Source: Lachnospiraceae bacterium (GTDB taxonomy: Bacteria; Bacillota; Clostridia; Lachnospirales; Lachnospiraceae). From it: a stretch of DNA of 64,000 nucleotides. Shown in pieces: positions 1 to 7,637 of this stretch (position 1 is its first letter; the number at the start of each line of letters is the position of its first letter). The translations under genes were made by a program, and so were the position numbers. The stretch covers positions 1 through 64,000 of the forward strand of contig CAJTDB010000007.1 of the NCBI GenBank assembly GCA_910574965.1, given 5' to 3'. The notes under the pieces are model-generated. The model was given only the letters and a program-made list of their open reading frames with translations. It made no database searches and was not told the origin of the DNA.

Positions 1-4
1 TAAA

Positions 5-41
5 ATGCCCATAATCCTTTTAAGGGGAGATTATGGGCATT
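5..41. terminator. Strong intrinsic terminator hairpin
   Basis: A 12-bp perfect stem (ATGCCCATAATC pairing with GATTATGGGCAT) around a 12-nt loop is followed by a T-run on the plus strand. On the minus strand it is followed by TTTTA, so it may work in both directions. It lies just beyond the stop of the truncated metK. Confidence 0.8.
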
Positions 42-49
42 TTTCAATT

Positions 50-982
50 TTAATTTGCACTGTTGTAATAAAGTTTCAATCTGGATAACTCAAATGTGTA
101 ACATCTATGCTTAAGTTTATGATGTTGGGCATAGGAGGCGCTCCGGTCAACCTTTGTGGGGTCCTTCCCCGAAAATGCGCCGCCCCCGTGCCTGGCGGCC
201 CCGCCGTAAGTGTCCACCACAATCTTCCTGCCCGTCAGTCCGGTGTCCCCCTGGGGGCCTCCTATCACGAAACGCCCTGTGGGGTTGACCAGGTATCTGG
301 TGCCTTCGTCCATCAGGCATTCCGGGATCACCTTGCGGATGACTTTCCCGATGATGTCCTGCTCGATGGTGTCATGCCCGATCTCCGGGAGATGCTGCGC
401 AGACACTACCACGGCATCCACCCGTACCGGCCTGCTGTCCTCATATTCCACCGTCACCTGCGCCTTCCCGTCCGGCCCCAGGTACGGGATATCCCCATCC
501 TTTCTTGCCTGGGCAAGCTCCCTTGTGAGGGCATGGGCCAGATAGACCGGCATGGGCATCAGCTCGTCCGTTTCGTCCGTGGCATACCCGAATACCATAC
601 CCTGGTCGCCGGCCCCAAGCTCCTGCTTCTTGCTCCCCCGGACCTCCAACGCCCGGCTGACGCCCTGGGCAATGTCCGGTGACTGGCCGTGGATGGCGGT
701 GATCACTGCGACTGCGTCCGCATCGAACCCGAAACGGTTATCCCTGTACCCAATCTCACGGATCGTATCGCGGGCAACTGCCTCAATGTCGATCCCCTCC
801 AGTCCCCCGGCTGATACCTCCCCCATGATGAAGACTGCCCCTGTCGAGGCGAACACCTCGCAGGCCACCCTTGCATCGGACTTTTTCCGAAGGGCCGCAT
901 CCAGGATGGCGTCCGCAATCTGGTCGCAGAGCTTGTCCGGATGTCCTTCTGTTACGGATTCCGAAGTAAATAGTTTTCTCAT
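50..982 (-). pseudogene. metK: C-terminally truncated S-adenosylmethionine synthetase
   Basis: MetK makes S-adenosylmethionine from methionine and ATP. The N-terminus ([18 protein letters not shown]), the ATP-site motif GAGDQG and the [13 protein letters not shown] segment are clear. Homology runs to about residue 285 (KVDRSASYA, near position 128). There it is replaced by about 25 unrelated AT-rich codons and a stop. MetK is normally about 395 residues, so roughly 110 C-terminal residues of the third domain are missing. The ATG overlaps the stop of the upstream DUF1934 gene (ATGA), so the two were one operon. As the break falls in the core fold, an active enzyme is unlikely. A full chromosomal metK presumably lies elsewhere (inference). 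Confidence 0.85.
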
Positions 983-1443
983 ATGTGGTTCCTCCTTGTC
1001 GTATGATCCGGGGCAGGGCCATCCCCGTCGTCCTCCCTTATATGGACGGACAGGGTGTTTTGTGAGAACAGGCGCCCGCCTTCATACAGCCGGTATTCCA
1101 GCCGTGCCTCCAGGCCGCTTCCATCTGCCTCCACAGTGCAACTCTCTGTCTCCGCCAGGAAACCGATGTCCCCAAAGGGCGTGCGGTAAAGGGCCTCTGT
1201 CCTCTCCCCCGGTATGAACCGGAAACTGCCGGAGATGGAGCCACTTCTGTCAATCCTTATCTCCGTTTGTGACAGGAACAGGAGATTGTCCGTGGCATTT
1301 CCATGTTCATCCAGCTCCCGGTAGCTGACCTGATATCCCCCGCCCTGGGGTGAGCAGATCCCGGTCGTCCTTGTCAGGACCGCTTCCGGCCCGCCCCCTG
1401 CATCCAGGATGCCCAGGACAGAAACCTGAACGTCTTTCCTCAT
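979..1443 (-). CDS. DUF1934 (YwiB-like) beta-barrel protein
   Basis: This 154-residue protein has the layout of DUF1934/YwiB: an N-terminal strand, a YQVSYRE segment, an alternating [20 protein letters not shown] core and a C-terminal SQNTLSVHI strand. The family is a small calycin-like barrel of unknown function. It is translationally coupled to the truncated metK by an ATGA overlap and faces an HxlR regulator across a 186-bp gap. Pairing with metK is unusual; I know ywiB-like genes mostly next to argS. No signal peptide is seen. Confidence 0.65.
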   Translation of the reverse strand: MRKDVQVSVLGILDAGGGPEAVLTRTTGICSPQGGGYQVSYRELDEHGNATDNLLFLSQTEIRIDRSGSISGSFRFIPGERTEALYRTPFGDIGFLAETESCTVEADGSGLEARLEYRLYEGGRLFSQNTLSVHIREDDGDGPAPDHTTRRNHI

Positions 1444-1574
1444 CTCTTTCGCCTCCGTTCAAGCACAGTCTAAAACGGAAAAATGGATATAACAAGTACT
1501 GTCTTTTTATGGTCCTGGACGTATTTTTGGCACCTGGTATCTTTTGATAAACCGGTATTTAAAAATACACTATC

Positions 1575-1603
1575 TTGATAACAGGCGCAAAATACGGTAT
1601 AAT
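1575..1603 (+). promoter_or_regulatory. Sigma-A promoter of HxlR gene 1
   Basis: TTGATA (1575-1580), a 17-bp spacer and TATAAT (1598-1603) lie just before the AAAGGAGG ribosome binding site of the HxlR gene at 1630. The divergent DUF1934-metK operon starts on the other side, so an HxlR operator here could control both. Confidence 0.75.
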
Positions 1604-1629
1604 TTCCCCATGTAAAGGAGGTCTTTTCT

Positions 1630-2004
1630 ATGGCTGACAACAAATTTTCCCGCAGCCAGAGCCTGATGGCAAGCTGCGTCCCGATGACCACCCTGCAGTC
1701 CATCCTCGGAGGAAAATGGAAGATACTCATTGTGTGGTACATCGCTGTATATAAGGTCCAGAGGTTCGGGGAGCTGCAAAGGAGGATCGGGGATGAGATC
1801 ACAAAGTCAACGCTGACAAAGCAGCTCCGGGAACTGGAAAACGATGGCTGGATCAACCGCCAGATTTACCAGGAGATACCGCCCAAGGTGGAATATACTC
1901 TTACGGAGCTGGCCGAGAGCTTTGTCCCCATCCTGGAACAGATGAAGGAATGGAGCGAAGTACACCTGTGCCGTCCCAGGCTTGCAGCGGAGGAGGAAAA
2001 GTAG
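1630..2004 (+). CDS. HxlR-family winged-helix regulator 1
   Basis: This 124-residue HxlR-type DNA-binding protein shows the family pattern: LGGKWKILIVWYI, a recognition helix near ITKSTLTKQLRELENDG, and a wing around PPKVEYTLTE. HxlR proteins are small dimeric regulators, often divergent from the gene they control and sensing reactive or thiol-modifying compounds. The start follows a strong AAAGGAGG. Its divergent partner is the DUF1934/truncated-metK operon, so the regulator may have outlived the function of its target. One of four HxlR genes in the window. Confidence 0.85.
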   Translation: MADNKFSRSQSLMASCVPMTTLQSILGGKWKILIVWYIAVYKVQRFGELQRRIGDEITKSTLTKQLRELENDGWINRQIYQEIPPKVEYTLTELAESFVPILEQMKEWSEVHLCRPRLAAEEEK

Positions 2005-2086
2005 GGGATCCATGTGTATTGCTAAAATCCGTACAGAAAAGACGCTTCACTTGCTCTGGCAGCCGTCTTTCTTCATTGGTATACAA

Positions 2087-2120
2087 TGAGGGAACCAGCC
2101 TATCCCTGCCGGTTCCCTTT
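2087..2120 (+). terminator. Intrinsic terminator after HxlR gene 1
   Basis: GGGAACC and GGTTCCC form a 7-bp stem followed by TTTT on the plus strand, downstream of the HxlR gene. It lies just past the end of the truncated minus-strand holin. Confidence 0.5.
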
Positions 2121-2444
2121 TATCGTTTGTGCTTTATTGGTTTTCTTCGTATGGTTCAGATATATAAAGAACCACTTATGCAATAAATCCCGCATGACGT
2201 GCGCATCTACGATATGCCCCACCGCCACAAGGCTGAAAATGATCGCCTTCTTAAAGATTCCCTTAAAGCCCACCTCGCTGGAGAGCTTCTTCTCCACCGC
2301 AGCCGCCATAAGGCCGGTGATGTAGTCCACCACCACGAATACCACCAACGCATAAAGGAAGCCGTCAAAACCTCCCATGACCGCACCCAGCGCACCGCCA
2401 AGTGCCGCAAACGCATACTGTGCCGCCTCAATAAAATTCTTCAT
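2100..2444 (-). pseudogene. Truncated phage-type holin
   Basis: Residues 1 to about 83 match the toxin-secretion/phage-lysis holin family: an amphipathic start (MKNFIEAAQYAFAALGG), a hydrophobic hairpin FLYALVVFVVVDYITGLMAA, then the GFKGIFKKAIIFSLVAVGHIVD block. A full member is about 140 residues and continues with another membrane segment. Here homology stops near 2195 and about 30 unrelated residues follow. The start at 2444 has a TAAGGAGGAG ribosome binding site. Holins form inner-membrane pores for endolysin export; this copy is probably inactive. It sits with other phage-like scraps. Confidence 0.7.
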
Positions 2445-2503
2445 TCTGTTCTCCTCCTTAAAATCAGACATAAAAATAAGCACCTTTTCGGTGCCATCAA
2501 CTG

Positions 2504-3550
2504 TTACGCGCATTCCACATATCGGATGAATGCTTTTCCATGTCCTTCATTTACCCCTGCCTCGGTCTCCGCAGGGTAATATTTCCCGTTGTGGGTGAAT
2601 GGTGCGACACCGTCCACATAGCCGGAGCCGCCTGCACCGGACTGCCCATAGTGCCCGCCGAACCATCCGCCACCGCCGCCAGAGGAACAACTGCTGCTTG
2701 ATGAATAATAATCCCCTATGCCGAAATTTTCAGACGGACTGCTCCCTATGGAAATCTGCCTGCCTCCCAATGCACCGCCGGAGCCGTTCCCACCTTTATG
2801 GGCGGTCCCGCCCTCTATCCCGCCTCCACCACCTCCTCCCGCCACAATTAGGATACAGGAGCGGTTGATATAAGACGGCCCGTTGGAATTATTCGTGCCG
2901 AGAGCGTAAGGCTTCGTTGCCACATGGGTGGAGCCGCCTCCGCCTGCCCCATACTGCTTGCTGCTGGTATAATTGTAACCGCTCCCGCCGCCGTTTGCCC
3001 CCGATGACGTGCCTTTCGGAGAACCGCCGTTAAAGACATAGACCACTTCATCCTTCTTCATCCTTTTATAGCCTTTGGAATGCCCGCCAAGCCCTCCCTC
3101 CGCTACAATGCTGTCCCCTTTCGCCTCACCCCCGGAAGCACCCCACACCTCAAATTCATAGATGCCGTCCTGCGGGATAACGAACTGTACATAATTCCCG
3201 GTATAAACAAAGTCATACTCCGTTGTTACCCACATGGCATAGAGCGTTGCCCCGGCAGGGAACACCCCTCTCTCCCCCGGCTTATAGGACGGTGTGGAAA
3301 GGGAATCAATGCTCCACCCACAGAAGGACATATTTTTTCTCGTATAAGGGCTTGCCGGGACTGTGGTGGGTTCGCTTTGGGAATTTCCATTGTTGTAATA
3401 ACAGAAAGCGGTAAAACTTTCTTTCTCCCCACTCTCTGCAAGGGTGCCGCCATTGGACATCAGCCCTATGGTCATCTGCTTTTTAAACACAGCATATAAG
3501 GTGAATGGTTCCTCCGAAGTAATAATAAACTCGGAAAGCACCTTCTTTTC
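2504..3550 (-). pseudogene. 5'-truncated glycine-rich phage-tail or surface protein with InlB-type repeat
   Basis: Recognizable sequence begins near 3545 without its own start. First comes an InlB/Listeria-Bacteroides-type repeat (NGGTLAESGEKE...FCGWS...FPAGATLYAMW). Then comes a glycine-rich domain of about 200 residues (VAGGGGGGG, SSGGGGGWFGGHYGQSGAGG) of the sort found in phage tail-tip and surface proteins. The reading frame stays open upstream to 3844, but residues before the repeat look random and overlap another coding fragment in a different frame. I read this as the 3' part of a larger gene joined to a foreign 5' end. Confidence 0.6.
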
Positions 3551-3731
3551 CGCAGAACCACGCCTCATAGGATTCTTCTGTATAGCCGTTCTGCTCCATC
3601 GCCTCCCGGTTCCTCTGCTCATGCTTTTTCTGCTGCCACCACGGGCGGTAATAGTTCTGATATTCTTCTTCCGTAACTTCCAGTGTGAATTCTTCGTCTC
3701 CAGATTTGACTGTGATCTTCCTAAAAGACAT
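3483..3731 (-). pseudogene. 5' fragment of a sigma-70-like gene of mobile elements
   Basis: The first ~58 residues (MSFRKITVKSGDEEF, then EEEYQNYYRPWWQQKK and NGYTEESYEAWF) resemble the start of short sigma-70-like factors found on conjugative elements of Clostridia (moderate confidence). Near 3555 similarity stops, and the tail to 3483 is out of frame with the glycine-rich gene. The fragment and that gene appear fused by a deletion. Its ribosome binding site is buried in a perfect hairpin (see 3732-3775). Confidence 0.45.
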
Positions 3732-3775
3732 AAAGCGTTCCTTCCTTTACGGCTTCGTAAAGTTAGGAACGCTTT
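3732..3775 (-). promoter_or_regulatory. Hairpin that buries the ribosome binding site
   Basis: On the minus strand, AAAGCGTTCCT pairs with AGGAACGCTTT (11 bp), then CTTTACG pairs with CGTAAAG (7 bp) around a 4-nt loop. The 3' arm contains the Shine-Dalgarno (AAGGAAGG overlapping the stem) and ends right at the ATG at 3731. This geometry would block ribosome access. The 13-mer AGGAACGCTTTAA recurs at about 3978. Confidence 0.6.
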
Positions 3776-4050
3776 AAAATATAGACGTGGGACTGACTTT
3801 GAAAAAATGGCAGAGAATGACCAGGGAAAGCTATCACTATACATACACTCTTAAAACAACTCACTAGCTTTACTCCGGCCATTCGTGACTCGACGCAATG
3901 CGGTCCCACTCGCTCGGTACTTATTCAGTTTTGCGTACAATGGAATTTCCATTTTTTTCCATTGATAGCATAAGTATGCCCATAAAAGGAACGCTTTAAT
4001 CCGTAAAAGCAAAAACAGCAGGATATCCCCCCCCCCGCCGTTCTTTTTAT
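3776..4050. other. Stretch without a convincing gene; poly-C tract
   Basis: No gene is supported. A minus-strand reading ends at 3854 with a fairly plausible tail (YAKLNKYRASGTALRRV) that I cannot assign. A run of ten C bases lies at about 4027-4036. The segment seems to be decayed or junction DNA. Confidence 0.4.
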
Positions 4051-4293
4051 CTATGTATATTTTTTCTTCTCTTTTGGTTTCCAGTACACCCGTACCACTT
4101 CGCCGCAGTGCGGGCATTTCAGTTCCACTATGATCCTGAACCGCGTTATGCCGATATCAAAAATCCGTCTCCCGCACTCATGGTTCGGGCATTTAATTTT
4201 CTGGATGACGACCACCTCCTCTCCTAAAAATGCGGAGGCGCATATTGGTATCTCCCAATAAACGCCTCTCCTTACATGCCGCACTGCCATCAT
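4051..4293 (-). CDS. Com-like zinc-ribbon protein
   Basis: This small protein has two CxxC-type knuckles, CPNHECGRRIFD and KCPHCGEVVRVYW, as in Com-like zinc ribbons of phages (the Mu Com protein is a translational activator of mom). The role here is unknown. The start is uncertain: ATG at 4293 has a weak AAAGGT, while a strong AGGAGAGGAGG lies inside the frame about 15 bp before the first knuckle but is not followed by a standard start codon. Confidence 0.5.
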   Translation of the reverse strand: MMAVRHVRRGVYWEIPICASAFLGEEVVVIQKIKCPNHECGRRIFDIGITRFRIIVELKCPHCGEVVRVYWKPKEKKKYT

Positions 4294-4374
4294 TTACCTT
4301 TTGTGTATTATAAGTTTTCTCCCGGTTCCCCAATTTGCCGGAAAGCCTGCCCTGTCCGCCCTATGGCATTTTAC

Positions 4375-4719
4375 CTACACATTATTCTTTGAACGCTTGT
4401 CAAGCTCCTTTATGTATTCATCAAATGTGTATATCTTATCTTCTCCCGCAAAACGGAATCGTGCCCTTGTCCCTTCTATGCAGGTTGCCTTTATCATATC
4501 GGAAACGGACATTTTCTTGCTCTGGTTGCTCTGCACCTGCTTATCAATCGACTGCATAAGTTCCTCTTTCGTCCAGACCTTTCCGACAAAGGAAGGCGGC
4601 GTCTGAGATGCCATCCCCATAAATTCCCGGTCAAAACTCTGTGTCCCGTCCTGTGCCCGACGCACCTTTGCTTTTCCTGCTGCCGGGTATCCTGCTGCTC
4701 CTATTCCATTAACATTCAT
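4375..4719 (-). CDS. Unassigned protein, paralogue group next to GHKL/LytTR system (member 3)
   Basis: About 114 residues with no family I can name surely. It has a flexible N-terminus (MNVNGIGAAGYPAAGKAKVR), then a polar helical part (WTKEELMQSIDKQVQ), and ends in charged residues. It resembles a group of uncharacterized Lachnospiraceae proteins whose genes occur in tandem (possibly the DUF6033-like group; not verified). The start at 4719 is preferred because GGAGGAG lies 9 nt upstream. A ~60-nt leader element shared with two other genes precedes it. No signal peptide or membrane segment. Confidence 0.55.
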   Translation of the reverse strand: MNVNGIGAAGYPAAGKAKVRRAQDGTQSFDREFMGMASQTPPSFVGKVWTKEELMQSIDKQVQSNQSKKMSVSDMIKATCIEGTRARFRFAGEDKIYTFDEYIKELDKRSKNNV

Positions 4720-4744
4720 TTTCTTAATCTCCTCCATTATTTTT

Positions 4745-4805
4745 GTCAGCCCCTCTGTCGTTCAGAGCCGCATCTGCTCTCTTGTAATAAGTCCGAGCGG
4801 TTCAT
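4745..4805 (-). repeat. Leader element copy 1
   Basis: On the minus strand this element has the core CGGACTTATTACAAG, then GCGGCTCTG-AACGA-CAGAGG, which folds as a CTCTG/CAGAG stem-loop. It lies directly before the gene ending at 4375. Closely similar copies precede the genes starting at 5929 and 6793. Confidence 0.6.
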
Positions 4806-4868
4806 TGTCTCCATGCAAATATACCTGTTAACCTCCCCGGCCAAATTCCTATCGGCCTTCACCTCCTC

Positions 4869-5076
4869 TCACTGATCTGCCGGAATGCCTGCCCTGTCCG
4901 GCGCGACTTTGGCGACCTCGCTTTTCCGCAGGGCGAGGAACTTATTCCCCATATAGACGCCCTGCGCCGCATCCTGTTATCCTCTCCCGGAGGGAATCAG
5001 ACAGCTTCCATTCCTTTTTGGATGATGCCTTTTGGATGCCCGCTTGATGGCTTTTTGCTATTCCTGTTATATCCAT
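4869..5076 (-). pseudogene. Frameshifted small paralogue fragment
   Basis: An ATG at 5076 behind GAGAGAGG opens a frame MDITGIAKSHQAGIQKASSK... The other frame carries its likely continuation DAAQGVYMGNKFLALRKSEV, ending PDRAGIPADQ and a stop at 4869. The span is 208 bp, one base more than a multiple of three, consistent with a single indel near 4965. The ending (DRAGIPA) recurs in minus-strand readings near 4340 (DRAGFPA) and 5110 (RAGIPGFPA). This suggests several related gene ends were shuffled here. Confidence 0.5.
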
Positions 5077-5185
5077 TTCAATCGCCTCTCTCAGTTTTGC
5101 CGGAAAACCGGGGATGCCCGCCCTGCTTTGTCGGGCTGTGGCTTATTGGAGATATGGAACCGTAAAATTTATTTCCTACTATGTT

Positions 5186-5929
5186 TTACGAATCTTTATA
5201 AATCAGCTCATTTATTGCCTCAATAAATTCACTTTCTACCATATTCCCGTTTTCCAAGCCATGTGTCGTAACACCATCCTTAAATCCAATGATACAGCTA
5301 TCAAAATAGACCTTTCCATTTTCAAGAAGCATTTCGCCACGATATTCTCCAACAACCGCAAACGATGTTTCAGATTCTTTCATTAAAAATAAGTACGCCT
5401 CATCTCCTACAGATAATAGCCGATCTGTATTTCCATCTGATACAATTTGATTTATGCCTGATAAATCACCAGCATTTTTCCCTTCCGTAACTTCTGAAAG
5501 CATTTCCTGTGCTTTTTCTTCTTGAACCGTTCCTCCGGGCATATTGACGTTAATGGTATCTCCATCTGCATCAACAGTGCCATATAAAACATCAACCACC
5601 TTCATATCGTATGATGTATAAATATAGTTACGCACATTTTCACTATTTGCTTGTAAAATTTCTACCTTTACAAGCGCACACGCATCACCCAGCAATTCAT
5701 CAACTGTGCTATAATCCACGAGAGGATGGGCTTCACTATAAACCTGCATTGTATTATTGTCAAAATTATCGGTTGTTTCCTGTTCTATTGAACTGTTTTC
5801 TTCCAACCCGATTGTTTCTTCACTCTGCTGAACACTTAAGTTATAAGAACTATTATCCTGTTCGTCCTTTCCGCAACCAGACAGCCCTAATAAAAGAAAT
5901 GCCCCAACTATAGCAAAGTATTTTCTCAT
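5186..5929 (-). CDS. Predicted lipoprotein of unknown function
   Basis: This 247-residue protein has a short positive N-terminus and a lipobox ending LLLGLSGC, so it should be a lipid-anchored protein on the outer face of the membrane. A Ser/Thr/Glu/Asn-rich linker follows, then a globular domain from about residue 75. No catalytic motif is recognized. Start 5929 is chosen because GGAG lies 9-10 nt upstream and the signal peptide begins there. Base composition is clearly more AT-rich than its neighbours, and it interrupts an array of related genes, hinting at later insertion. A leader element identical in type to those of its neighbours lies 35 bp upstream. Confidence 0.7.
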   Translation of the reverse strand: MRKYFAIVGAFLLLGLSGCGKDEQDNSSYNLSVQQSEETIGLEENSSIEQETTDNFDNNTMQVYSEAHPLVDYSTVDELLGDACALVKVEILQANSENVRNYIYTSYDMKVVDVLYGTVDADGDTINVNMPGGTVQEEKAQEMLSEVTEGKNAGDLSGINQIVSDGNTDRLLSVGDEAYLFLMKESETSFAVVGEYRGEMLLENGKVYFDSCIIGFKDGVTTHGLENGNMVESEFIEAINELIYKDS

Positions 5930-5963
5930 AGCTACACACTCCATTATCATTAATTATATTTAT

Positions 5964-6024
5964 CCAGCCCCTCTGTCGGTCAGAGCCGCATCCGCTCCCT
6001 TGCAATAAGTCCGAGCGGTTCATT
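5964..6024 (-). repeat. Leader element copy 2
   Basis: On the minus strand: CGGACTTATTGCAAGG, then GCGGCTCTG-ACCGA-CAGAGG. It is about 90% identical to copy 1 with the CTCTG/CAGAG stem kept. It lies upstream of the lipoprotein gene. Confidence 0.6.
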
Positions 6025-6097
6025 GCCTCACTTCCGGGCAGACCGCAGAGGCAAAGCATTATGCGCCTCTGCGGAATAGGGTGTAAGCAACATCTCT

Positions 6098-6793
6098 TTA
6101 TGCCTTTATGTCAAAACTGCCCCCTGTGGGTGACGATGTGCCGGATACCGCCGCAACAATATTCTGTGTAATGCTTTTCACATCCGTGCCAGTGGCAGAC
6201 ACCGTGAACGTACCTTCCATCCTCTCTTTTCTTTCTGCCCGCCGTTCCGCTGCCTTTTCTTCCTCCGCCTTTTTCTCCTTGCGTCTCTCGGCGGCCTTTT
6301 CCTCGGCGGCTTTCTTCTCTTTCGCCCGCCGTTCCGCATTTTCTCTGGCTATTTTCCCATCGGGGTCATTTGTGCCGGAAGAAATTCCCGTTATATTCCC
6401 ATTTGCATCAATCTCATAGGAAATACTCGTCAGTGTTCCCTGCGCATGGGATACCGCATAAGAGGCGCAGTCCGGCAATGCCGCCAGATTTTCTTCCAAA
6501 TACTTTGCTTTTTCCGGGTCGTTCATACATTTCTTCAGGAAAGCGCCCGATACGGATACCGTTGTCGGAACGCCCTGCATGGAAGTTGTACCCGAATTCA
6601 TATAGCTGTACTTGCCCTGCAGATATTTGGAATAGTCATTGACATTGCTGTAACCCGTCTTGATCTGCTCTGTTTTTGTTCCCCCGATCGAGGTTTTCAG
6701 TTCCACCGTGCTTGTCGTCACATTTCCTTCCTTTGCAGTATTTGTGTAGCCTTTCCCATAATCGCTGTAATTGTTTGTGATCTCCATTGACAT
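6098..6793 (-). CDS. Unassigned protein with charged coiled coil, paralogue group member 2
   Basis: About 231 residues. A Thr/Ser-rich N-terminus is followed by a globular part with a strand-turn-strand SYEIDANGNITG. Then comes a long Lys/Glu/Ala coiled coil (ERRAKEKKAAEEKAAERR) and a tail SFDIKA. The DANGNI strand plus charged helix parallels DENGEI plus ERLAEEAALKRR in the neighbour at 6888, so the two are probably paralogues. Start 6793 has GGAGG 9 nt upstream. The function is unknown. No signal peptide. Confidence 0.55.
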   Translation of the reverse strand: MSMEITNNYSDYGKGYTNTAKEGNVTTSTVELKTSIGGTKTEQIKTGYSNVNDYSKYLQGKYSYMNSGTTSMQGVPTTVSVSGAFLKKCMNDPEKAKYLEENLAALPDCASYAVSHAQGTLTSISYEIDANGNITGISSGTNDPDGKIARENAERRAKEKKAAEEKAAERRKEKKAEEEKAAERRAERKERMEGTFTVSATGTDVKSITQNIVAAVSGTSSPTGGSFDIKA

Positions 6794-6825
6794 AATAATC
6801 ATCCTCCTTCAAAAAATCTTACCTG

Positions 6826-6881
6826 CGGTCCCTCTGTCATTCAGGGCCGCCCATGCCCCCTTGCGGTAAGTCCGGGCATGA
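6826..6881 (-). repeat. Leader element copy 3
   Basis: On the minus strand: CGGACTTACCGCAAGG, then GCGGCCCTG-AATGA-CAGAGGG. It is more diverged than copies 1 and 2, but the stem-loop can still form with a bulged A. It lies upstream of the gene starting at 6793. Confidence 0.55.
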
Positions 6882-6887
6882 TCTTCC

Positions 6888-7637
6888 TTACTTCAAAATG
6901 CCCGCCGCCTCATATGCTGTAATCGAAACCGCCTTTTTGGTCATGCTGTCCTTATAATATCTATCGTCCGTTTCCTGCTCCATCAGCCTGCGTTTCAGGG
7001 CGGCTTCCTCCGCCAGCCTCTCATATTCTGCGTGCTTTGCTTCCCTTGCTCTGCGGGCCTCCACAAATTCTGATGATGAAACAGTAAATTTCAGTTCTCC
7101 CACCACACAGGCATGGTTGATTTCTCCATTTTCATCAAATGTCATCAAAAAACCTTCGTTCTCACCGGGAGTAGAATTAGCTAATAAAAAACTATCCACC
7201 CGTTCCATTACTTTTTGTGCAAGTTCCGTGTTATTTTTCATTTTTTCTTCCAGTTCTGGTGGAATAACCACAGCAATCTTACCAAGCATTGCATTCATCT
7301 TGGCGCGGACTGCCGGACTCTGCATATCAGGTTCAGCTCCCGACGGTTTCCAGTTCAGAACGGAATCATCCACATTATTGCTGAAATACTTATCCCACGG
7401 ATAATCATTCCTCCCCCATAAGGAACTGTCAATCTTGGATGTATCCATCACATTGTAATATGCTCCCGGATACTTTGATTCCAGCATTTCCTTAAAACTA
7501 ACATTCTCTGTTTTTCCTGCCGCTTTCGTAGCTGCAAGTTCCGCAAAACTCACGCCCTCGCTCTTGCCTGCCGCATTCTTCTGGTACTGCTCCACCAGAT
7601 AGTACCCTCCCAATTTACCTGTCACTCCGAAATCCAT
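6888..7637 (-). CDS. Unassigned protein, paralogue group member 1
   Basis: About 249 residues. The N-terminal half has two related blocks (KSEGVSFAELAATKAAG and KTENVSFKEMLESKYPG), then YNVMDTSKIDSSLWGRNDY. The C-terminal half has a strand pair around FDENGEINHACV and a charged helix. The start at 7637 has AAAGGAGAG in front and overlaps the end of the GHKL kinase gene by 23 bp, so kinase, regulator and this gene form one transcript. No signal peptide or membrane helix. Role unknown; co-transcription with a two-component system suggests an output or accessory protein (inference). Confidence 0.55.
   Translation of the reverse strand: MDFGVTGKLGGYYLVEQYQKNAAGKSEGVSFAELAATKAAGKTENVSFKEMLESKYPGAYYNVMDTSKIDSSLWGRNDYPWDKYFSNNVDDSVLNWKPSGAEPDMQSPAVRAKMNAMLGKIAVVIPPELEEKMKNNTELAQKVMERVDSFLLANSTPGENEGFLMTFDENGEINHACVVGELKFTVSSSEFVEARRAREAKHAEYERLAEEAALKRRLMEQETDDRYYKDSMTKKAVSITAYEAAGILK

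Noticed and set aside
2504-3844. A single 446-residue glycine-rich gene starting at 3844
   Set aside because: The first 100 residues look random and overlap a better coding fragment in another frame; homology begins only near 3545.
3851-4117. Minus-strand coding frame over the poly-C tract
   Set aside because: No ribosome binding site or recognizable domain; overlaps the zinc-ribbon gene; low complexity in the middle.
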